Assembly (NCBI GenBank): GCA_004352715.1
Contig: SCFE01000073.1
Span: 1,385,380-1,422,636 of the forward strand
Direction of reading: 5' to 3'
DNA: 37,257 nt
Source of the DNA: Hofstenia miamia
Lineage: Eukaryota > Xenacoelomorpha > Acoela
Part shown: one piece after another, positions 29,433 to 37,257 of the stretch
Position numbering within the stretch: position 1 is the first letter of the stretch
How the letters are laid out: each line of letters opens with the position of its first letter
The notes under the pieces: generated by a model
Told to the model about the DNA's origin: nothing
Databases searched by the model: none
The model's input: the letters and a program-made list of their open reading frames with translations, nothing else
Made by a program: the position numbers and the translations under genes

Positions 29433-30534
29433 AAATTGTTGGATCAACAGGCGAACGCATATAAGTCACATGAGCTTACTCAATCCAGACTCATTGTAAC
29501 CACAACTGAAAATGTCAGGATAACATTATTATATTATAAGAATGTTAAGTAACAATATGAAAATCTACCTAAAATCTATCTTTTACAAAAAACTGTGAAC
29601 TGATTGCAATGAATTTTCCAAAAATTTGCAAATAAAGTAGCAGCATATACGTGACTGTTACACTTTACCCAAATGTTGCATTTCAGAGATTTGCAGTTAA
29701 ATGAATAGCATTTAGGCGATTATTTCTAGAAAATTAGCTAAGTAAGCATGTTATCTTGCTCTAATAGAAATTGTTAGGCAAAGAATTGAGGCAGCCAAAT
29801 GAATCATAGTTTTGGGAAAATCATTAAATCAATATTTTTACCTAAAATAAATATTTTTTATTTCATTTGGAGAAAAATATATTAGCTCGATATTTAAATA
29901 ATTATAGTTCAGCAAACCAAAGCATTACAATTGTTAATTAATTTTATAATCGTCTTTATATAGAAACATCCAAAAACATTGTATTAAAGTGAAAAAACTT
30001 AATAGATTTGTTAACGCCTGAACTGATTGTTGGTCAAGAAATACAATGTATTCTTGAATAGACCAAACAATTCCTTACTTAAGTATTTGTCATCTAGAAA
30101 TAAATAATTATGTGCTAAGCATATATTCTTATTGCAAGATGTTCTTACAACCTCGCTTGGTTGGAAATTACAAATATTTTAATTACTTGAAGTTTTTATA
30201 AATTGTTTTTTTTATTTCAAAAACATGTCCATTTGCTTATCAAATGGAATTAATTATTTCAACTTGAAAGATTTCTTACAGCATTTGAAATTCAGAAATT
30301 TTTATCAAATACATTAAGAGAGGTTTTCGCGTGACGTCCACAGACACCCTGACTTGATATTGTTATTAATCTACTTTGCTAAGAGATAATACAAAGTAGA
30401 TGTATGGAAACCAAATCATTAAAAATCTCGACCTTGTTAGATTTTGAATAAAATTGCTAATTTTGTGAAGTGATATACTTTGCTAAGGCACATAAATCAT
30501 TACAATCCTAGTAAAATATAAGTTTTCAAAGTTG

Positions 30535-30569
<35 letters not shown>

Positions 30570-30908
30570 GCATACATAATAAGGCTGGTCAATCATGTAT
30601 ACACCAAGAAAATATATGGCACCTGTACAGACGAACTATAATATACTTGTACTGTGGAAAACAATGTCGATCTTGAAGAAAATTTAGTAATTGCTTTACG
30701 TTTTAGAAAAACAACTATGTTTTAAACATTTTGGATAAAAATCCCCGAGTAGATTAATGGAAGATTTAGTCGTCTTGTGTACGTAAGAAATCGACCAAAA
30801 TGTCAAGTTTCATATATATATATAAAGATTGATATATATACATATACAGTGCTATTAAATCATGATAGATGCCTTTGACTCCTATAATAATTTTTACTAT
30901 TTCCTTTT

Positions 30909-30939
<31 letters not shown>

Positions 30940-32033
30940 TCTAGCATCATTAGGGTTAGCATAACGATCGATAAAACATAGCTATAGCATTCTAATAAAC
31001 TAGCATCTACTTTGAAGTTGGCAGAAAGAATCCATTCACCTTTACATNTAATTTGTAATTTTTTGATTTTCCCTTAACATTTTAGATTAACACAAAAAAG
31101 CAAGATCAAAATTTTAAAATTAAAATTTTCAAAATTGATTTTAGTTTTTTTTGTTAAATTTAAGCATTCTAGCAACCAAAGTCTGAAGCAGGTTATTATC
31201 CAATGTTTTCAAACATTTGAGTATATTTGATTGTTACAATTGTTATTCAGACACAGGAACCTTCTTCATCAACTTCAATTATCCCGAAATGGGGACAAGT
31301 TGGGCTGAGCATTACCTTGGTACTTCTGATTTGAGAGCATTTGTGTACACATGCACTTTTTTGTAATTTTTCTGATTAGTAAGATTATATATACTGTAAA
31401 TATTTGATTTATTTGAATAAATTATTTCTTTTTTGGATTAAGAAATGATATTCGCAAGCATTTATGTTAAGTGTGCTTTACACGTGAATGTGAGCAAATC
31501 ACGTATCTTATTAATGTGATAATTGATTAGGATTTTGTTCCTGTCTACAAATAATTGAGACGCAAACATTGTACTCAGAATATTTCATTTGTTTGCATCT
31601 ATGCATATCTTGACAATAGCACATTTTTATGTGATAAACTGCAGAGAATCGCAAAGTTATTATTGACACAGCGTCTAACAGAAAGGAAAGTAATCCCTTG
31701 AAATTACATCAACCAAAGGGCAAAAGTTTGATTTCTTAGGAAATCATTTCATTTCGGGGAAAAGACGACAGCAAATAGTTGGAAGCATTATCAAGTCTGG
31801 CTGTGCAAACAGGTTTTATTCTCCAAAATGATTTACTTCTGAAGAGTTATCTTTATGCATGTTTGCTAGTGTAATTTCAATAAAACTTTTTCTTACAATT
31901 ATTGTAAGCACACATTAAATCTGATCGGGTATATACAAAAATGTAGTTGACAAGTCTCAGAGCAAATATTACAACTTACGGGAACAAGAGCAGATTAAAA
32001 CTTAAAATTTACATTTTTGAAATGCGGATGATA
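29433..32033. other. AT-rich intergenic sequence with microsatellites
   Basis: It contains (TA)n runs at 30538-30566, 30815-30826 and 30912-30939, and one ambiguous base at 31048. No gene was recognised. Confidence 0.5.
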
Positions 32034-32855
32034 CACTTATGCTCATATTTATTGGCACGGTCTAACAAAACTCTAATTTTGTCTTATAAATCCTAAAAAA
32101 AGGTTAAATAAAAGAAAACCACAATGTATATTATGTATTTTAAACTTCCCTTTCCGATGCAGCAATCGGATTTCAGGAAAAATAAATAACAAAGAAACTA
32201 CAAACAAAATTGTAAAAAACGCTTGTTCAAAATTATTGGCACGGCTTTCTTTTTCTTTTAGTATCAGTATAATATCAATTAATTTCAGGTTTACATGCTT
32301 TCTGAACTTTTTATAGCCATATTATGCTTCTTTAACGCTAATTCCGTGAATAATTTTTTTTTCAGATAATTTTTATATAGCGATTTATTAAAGTATTATA
32401 AGTGACTAAATTATAATTTTCAATCGCCATGGTTAAAACTAAGGAACACAGCGAAGACATCAGGAAGTTTGTTGTAGCATGCCATACCAATGGGGAGGGC
32501 TATGATAAGATTTCAAAGAAGATAAACCTTCCCAAATNNNNNNNNNNNNNNNNNNNNNNNNNNNNNNNNNNNNNNNNNNNNNNNNNNNNNNNNNNNNNNN
32601 NNNNNNNNNNNNNNNNNNNNNNNNNNNNNNNNNNNNNNNNNNNNNNNNNNNNNNNNNNNNNNNNNNNNNNNNNNNNNNNNNNNNNNNNNNNNNNNNNNNN
32701 NNNNNNNNNNNNNNNNNNNNNNNNNGCTGCATCGGAAAGGGCAGTTTAAAATACATAATATACATTGTGGTTTTCTTTTATTTAACCTTTTTTTAGGATT
32801 TATAAGACAAAATTTAAGTTTTGTTAGACCGTGCCAATAAATATGAGCATAAGTG
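32034..32855 (+). mobile_element. Tc1-like element with 130-bp IR/DR-type inverted repeats
   Basis: Positions 32034-32163 and 32726-32855 are inverted copies with about three mismatches in 130. Both begin CACTTATGCTCATATTTATT and are flanked by TA on each side (32032-32033 and 32856-32857). The motif ATTATTGGCACGG occurs near the tip (around 32050-32062) and again at about 32230-32242, the outer and inner direct repeats expected of the IR/DR group of Tc1 elements. A transposase start lies inside. A 188-N gap (32538-32725) replaces the rest up to the right repeat. The near-identity of the arms points to a recent insertion. Confidence 0.9.
32429..32537 (+). CDS. Tc1-like transposase N-terminus, truncated by an N gap
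   Basis: ATG at 32429 follows GCC and begins MVKTKEHSEDIRKFVVACHT, then GYDKISKKINLPK before the Ns. This is the first helix-turn-helix (paired-like) segment of Tc1 transposases. Only 36 codons are visible. A full transposase needs about 340 residues, so either the true gap is about 0.9 kb longer than the 188 Ns or the element is a deletion derivative. Confidence 0.8.
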
Positions 32856-33220
32856 TATATTGTTCTCAGTGCTTACAAAAAACATAACATCAGAAACGTA
32901 TGGAAATAAGAAGTATGTCGTTAAATTATATTGCTGTAAGTGGCTAAAGTATGCTGATCTTTTGTCAAATATGTAAATATCTTTTGTAAGTAGGCTATTA
33001 TTTATTCCCAGTGAAAATATCATAATGTAGTACAGTAACTGTTCAGCCTAAGGCTCGGTGGTATGCAGAAAAAACGAGTTTTTGCTTTACAGCCAAAGCA
33101 GGAACCTATGTTATTTCAAAGAAACGATGCAGTCTTCTTGGAGCAATGCCTAAGATATTTTTCAAGTTGAGGTTAATTCTGTTTTGCTTGAATAACAATT
33201 TATTTTTGTGTTGTGAAATA

Positions 33221-33729
33221 CAGGGTGTCCACAAAGTCTCTACAATTTGAAAAAAATTATTACAAAAGTAGTGTATATTATACGATATTGAAAATTATGG
33301 TGCAACACCTCATTGTGGACGCCATGTTCGGCAGTTCCTCAATCAAACATTTCCCGGCCGATGGATTGGAAGGGATGGACTTGACTAATTCCCTGGCCAC
33401 CACGTTCGCCAGACATCAATCCCTTAGACTTCTTTTATGGGATTATGTAAAATATGTCGTGTAACGAACAAAGGTACGTGCTGACTTAAAGCCATTCGGA
33501 ATGCCATTGCCACCATTGATGGACCTATACTACAGCGAACATGGCAAGAAATAGAGTACCGACTTGATGTCCTTCATGCAACTATTGGTGCTCATATAGA
33601 AGTCTATTAAATATTGTTAAAAAACTTTAATAAATACTTATTAAAATGAAAATTATCTGGTAAAGATATCTCATAAATTGCTTTTATAATAAATTTTTCA
33701 AATTGTAAAGAGACTTTGTGGACACCTTG
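33221..33729 (+). mobile_element. mariner-like deletion derivative with terminal inverted repeats
   Basis: The left end reads CAGGGTGTCCACAAAGTCTC; the reverse complement of the right end reads CAAGGTGTCCACAAAGTCTC, and the similarity continues for about 34 bases. TA flanks both ends (33219-33220 and 33730-33731). The 509-bp interior keeps only the 3' part of a transposase, so it is non-autonomous. Confidence 0.88.
33300..33610 (+). pseudogene. mariner-like transposase 3' remnant
   Basis: The plus strand reads SNISRPMDWKGWT, then in another frame PWPPRSPDINPLDFF (third catalytic Asp region), an LWDYVKYVV-like block, and AIATIDGPILQRTWQEIEYR and LDVLHATIGAHIEVY to a TAA. The usual C-terminal pattern of this family is thus present, but with frameshifts and a stop after YVV. 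The first two catalytic motifs are deleted. Confidence 0.82.
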
Positions 33730-33731
33730 TA

Positions 33732-36100
33732 TATTTTAGAAATGCATTTTTCTCTTGAATAACATTTTACTAATACCAATAGTAGTTAATAACCCGGAAC
33801 CGAGCTCATATTGAAAAATGCAGAGCATTCGTGCAGCCAGATCTGATTTAATACACTTGCACTTTTCCTGTTACTGATGAGTAAGGTAAGTTGTTTTCTA
33901 TCACTAAGGACAATTGGAACATCGCATCACTAGAAGGAAAAAGTACAATTCACTTTTAACTTCACATACTGATGGGCAAGATCTGTCTGCCCATGAACTT
34001 CAAACATGTTGAGATGTGGTGGTAGGATTCTTGTCATTTGGAAGAGAAAGTATTAAAAATAAGGTGAATAAAATTGAACTTAGTTCTGAGCTTTGAAAAT
34101 TATCTATCTGCTGGATAATAGTTTTTTTAGCATCAAATAAAAACACAACTAGTAACACATCCGGAAAATATGTTCCTTGAGGTGATTATGCTGAATTATA
34201 GGTTTTTTATTATTTGCGTGAAAACAAAATGATTGCTCCAATATTATATATTATATATTCTAGTGACTATATTGTTGAAGTAAATTTACACTAGAGGAAG
34301 AAATGCTACATAAACTGATTTAATTGCTCTATTCTTTCGAAGGGCTGCAACATCAAGTCTGCAATTTTTCAGAACTTCATTCATTATGACACGAATGAGA
34401 AAGAGTCTACCTACTCTATTAATATCTATCTATATTACTTGAGTCCACGGAGTTTTTCAGCATTTTTGAATAACAAAATTAATTATTCCCAAACTAGCTT
34501 TTCTAATGTAAGTAATGAAATCTAAACCATTACCCACAAATATTAAGTTTATTTTTTTTACAATAAATCACGATTGAATAGTAATTACTCTACATTAACA
34601 AAAATATTTGATTTTTTATAACTGCCTGGATTTCTTATTTTAACTAGAAAATACAAAAACCAGCATAATGGACATTATCTTGCTATTATATACTAGTTTT
34701 ATTGCCTTTAATAATATAACCTAAATTCCAATTGGAACATTCAAGCATTCTAATTGTATAAAAGCCTATGAATTAATAATTCAAAGGCCTAGACTGCATA
34801 TCACTATCATATGCAAATTTCAATTAAATTTTAATTTCGCATTGTCTACTAGAGTGACCATATGTTGCAATAAATTGGTTGTTCACAGTTATAAATTTTA
34901 TTGTAAGTTATCTTCATTAAAGTTTATAGTGTAAAGCAACAAAATCCTTTATTTAATAATGCCATCTGGCCCAGAGGGAGTTACATTATCAGTGGGAATA
35001 TATAGTGCATTTGATAAATTTTCTTTACCACCAGCTGAGAATTTCCATGATAAACTCCAACTAATTAAATTTGAGATCTTCTAACATTGTTAGTTAAATA
35101 GTTTAATTCGCGAAACAAACTGCTTTGAGCGTGATTTCCTGTCATTCAAGAAGTTGAGACAACAGTGCTTTTAACTGTGCGGACTATATTGAGATCTAGA
35201 ATTTATATTGTCAATATTTTACATTTGGTTTCACCTATGCTAGTGATATACATACCGGATATAGGCGGCTACAGGCAAAAGTCAAGGCATTTACGACTAA
35301 AAAAGCCAGTTAAACACCGAATTGCTTTCTTTCCGTTTGCAAAACTACCCAAAATGTGACAAAACACGAAAAATATTAGAAAAAATTTTAAAGGATTAAA
35401 TTTGAATTAGAGAAACAATTAAACCTTCCCTTCTGGCAAATAAAGGCTCACTTATTATCATCCGCTTTTCGACCATTTTAACTAAACGTATGGCGTCGGT
35501 GGCGGCTAATAGCTAAGAAAATCCTAATACAAAACCGCTTCTACACTTCATTTTCCTTAAGTGCTTTGGCATGAGGAGAATATCACTAGAAAAAGTCTGT
35601 ATTTTAACCCTGTTCTATCTGAGAGTTTTTAAAATCTGAAATTTCTTAAAAATATTTAAACAAAACTAACTCACAAATTAATAAGGATGTTCAAAACCAA
35701 ACTACTTCAACTTATGACTTTTACATAGGCACACTTTCGTGAGGTTTGAGTATTCTGAACATTAGGTATGAAATTGTGGAAACATATTTCCCAAAGAATG
35801 TGTCAATATCCATTTTTTTTAATTTACTAGGAATAAATCGATTAAAAATATTAAAAAAACTGCTTGTGCCCTTAAATATCTGAGGGCAGCTTAGGTTAAT
35901 ATTAAAAATTCAGTATTCAGCTAACCTTTATACATTAAAGTATAAATATTTATAAAACTTCTATTATATAAAGAAATTTTGTCATTTAATAGTTCAGCAT
36001 ATGCAATAAAACGAGAGTCCTAGATTGGTGCATGGGGATTTCTACTGACTTAGCTGTAGCTGGCCTTAGCCGAAATGTAACCCTGTAACCACAGTAGTAT

Positions 36101-36131
<31 letters not shown>

Positions 36132-36197
36132 CTCTTTAAAATTTAGAAACTTACATTACTACAGTATATCATGGCTTAATTACAATCGACGGTATTT
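33732..36197. other. AT-rich intergenic sequence, nothing firm
   Basis: A 42-codon ATG frame at 34961-35089 (plus) starts MPSGPEGVTLSVGIYSAFDK. It is somewhat protein-like but I recognise nothing in it. A short inverted repeat, TGGGCA and TGCCCA, occurs at about 33973-33995. A (TA)n run lies at 36099-36124. Confidence 0.35.
36099..36124. repeat. (TA)n microsatellite
   Basis: A TA run about 75 bases left of the GC-rich hAT-like repeat. Confidence 0.95.
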
Positions 36198-36313
36198 TTA
36201 TTCGGTATAACATATGCTCCGTTATTTGGGCAACCGATGCCTCACCCGGACACTGTAATGTCCGGTGTCCGCATTCTTTTCTTGTCGCCAGTCACGGGTG
36301 GGCAAAACACTAG
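36198..36313 (+). repeat. GC-rich hAT-like repeat, diverged second copy
   Basis: It aligns over its length with 9391-9535: CATATGCTCCGTTATTTGGG against CATATGCCCGGTTATTTGAG, then CCGATGCC, TAATGTCCGGTGTCCG against TAATGCCCGGTGCCCG, and an end of GGGCAAAACACTAGTG against GGCCCACAAAACACTAC. Many differences are C-to-T or G-to-A, as expected from decay of CpG-rich repeats. Confidence 0.65.
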
Positions 36314-37010
36314 TGTAAACCCGTTAACCATCTTGGTAAGAACGATTGGATATTGCATTAATAATTGTATTTGAAGAAAAATGCATCGGTGGAAATTGTT
36401 TGAGTCGGGTCGAGTCGACTTGCGAATATTATTGAAATATTGATAAAAGTCGAGCAAAAAAATGGCACATGGGAGACCTAAAAAAGTGCTTAAGTTTGAT
36501 TACGGAAACCAAGTTTATCAAATTTAACTATGAATTCATGGCTTAACAGCAGCCCATCGTCAATTGGTCGTTTTTGTACCTACCAAGGTCAGGGTGGTCG
36601 GAGTTGTTGACTACCTCCGTATTTCGCATATTATGTAATCTGAAGCAAAAGTATTCAGCACAAAGGGCATTATTCCAAATTTAGAAAATGTGGCAGGTAA
36701 GATTTTTAATAGATTTATGCTAATGTTATAACCGCTTATATTGAGAAATACGCTCTAAACATCTGCTGTAATAAATCAATTTTTCTAAGTTAGGCATTCA
36801 ATTATTGTCAGACATTCCGTATCAACTCAAGTAGTAAAATTTATTTGATAAATATTTGGGTCATCTAACAAGCACTCTCGGCAATTTCTATACACTTTAG
36901 CTCATTAACAAGTGTGTTTGTATTTGAATTCTGTAAACAATTGCAAATGCTGCTCATTATTTGCATATGTATTTATAAAGTTGTTACCCAATAAACAGAT
37001 TTGCAAGAGT
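36314..37010. other. AT-rich intergenic sequence, nothing recognised
   Basis: No motif or coding feature was noticed apart from a short CGGGTCGAGTCGA patch near 36406. Confidence 0.4.
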
Positions 37011-37257
37011 GGATCCAACAATTTTAGTTAGGAGGGGCGTGCATGTCCTAAGATTTTTAAACACATGACCTATCTATTTTGAACAAATATTTTACTTCAG
37101 CAGTTTTTACAATCATAAGTAAACATATTTTTTTAATCTTGTTGGAGCTATGTAATACAGAATGCGAAGAAAATAATTTAATTTACTAAATTTATTCAAT
37201 GAATTTTTTCAATTTGCAGTTGAAGGGAGGGCGTGCTCCCGTCACCCCTCCTCTGAA
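37011..37257 (+). repeat. Dispersed repeat family X, copy 2 (to window edge)
   Basis: It matches 27966-28234 in order: GGATCC, TTAGTTAGGAGGGGCGTGCA, GTCCTAAGATTTTTAAA, an AT-rich core, TTTGCAGTTGAAGGGAGGGC and CCTCCTCTGAA. The ends correspond well and the core poorly, a pattern of constrained or GC-rich termini around a decayed centre. Confidence 0.7.

Noticed and set aside
32460-32765. Minus-strand 101-codon frame over the Tc1 gap
   Set aside because: Shadow of the inverted repeat and Ns; the plus frame carries the Tc1 N-terminal motif.
34961-35089. 42-codon frame that faintly recalls the first beta strand of cys-loop channels
   Set aside because: The resemblance is too weak, with no WxDxRL or other block nearby; kept only as an unexplained short frame.
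1-37257. CRISPR arrays, operons, bacterial promoters, tRNA or rRNA genes
   Set aside because: No regularly spaced repeats or RNA cloverleaf signals were seen, and the introns and animal gene families make this eukaryotic DNA.

Overview
The window is AT-rich invertebrate nuclear DNA. Coding exons are short and split by GT..AG introns, there are many (TA)n microsatellites and several N gaps, and the sequence is full of decayed Tc1/mariner, pogo/Tigger-like, hAT-like and non-LTR retrotransposon remnants. The two host-type genes (a pentameric ligand-gated anion channel and an ethanolamine-phosphate cytidylyltransferase) are animal families. An arthropod or other protostome is my best guess, but nothing in the sequence fixes the phylum.

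Layout. Positions 1-880 (minus) hold an uninterrupted reading frame that runs off the left edge and encodes an SGNH/GDSL-hydrolase-like domain, probably part of a retroelement. Next come a small hAT-like element with an 8-bp target duplication (1603-2034) and a decayed LINE reverse transcriptase on the minus strand (about 3050-4026). From 23984 down to 5845 on the minus strand lies a five-exon gene for a cys-loop anion channel subunit of the GABA/glycine-receptor type. The exons join in frame into a 404-residue protein with signal peptide, WxDxRL motif, 13-residue cys-loop, four membrane segments and a PAR anion-selectivity motif.

Its first intron (about 10.2 kb) contains a complete, intronless ethanolamine-phosphate cytidylyltransferase gene (14618-15703, same strand), plus a mosaic of dead transposons: a Tigger-like terminal fragment, Tc1 pieces, a LINE interrupted by a Tc1 element, and two mariner remnants. 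The third intron holds a dead pogo-like element with 25-bp inverted ends and GC-rich hAT-like sequence.

To the right of the channel gene (24-37 kb) I see no convincing host gene. There is a two-copy dispersed repeat (27966 and 37011), a 177-bp direct repeat around a 9-N gap that looks like an assembly or haplotype artefact, a Tc1 element with 130-bp near-identical inverted repeats (32034-32855), and a 509-bp mariner deletion derivative with 3' transposase remnants (33221-33729).

The channel and the cytidylyltransferase have no known functional link. Their relation is positional: a gene nested in an intron. No new defence, biosynthetic or signalling system is visible. The most notable points are the nested intronless enzyme gene, the channel's unusual pore residues, and the intact SGNH frame at the left edge.
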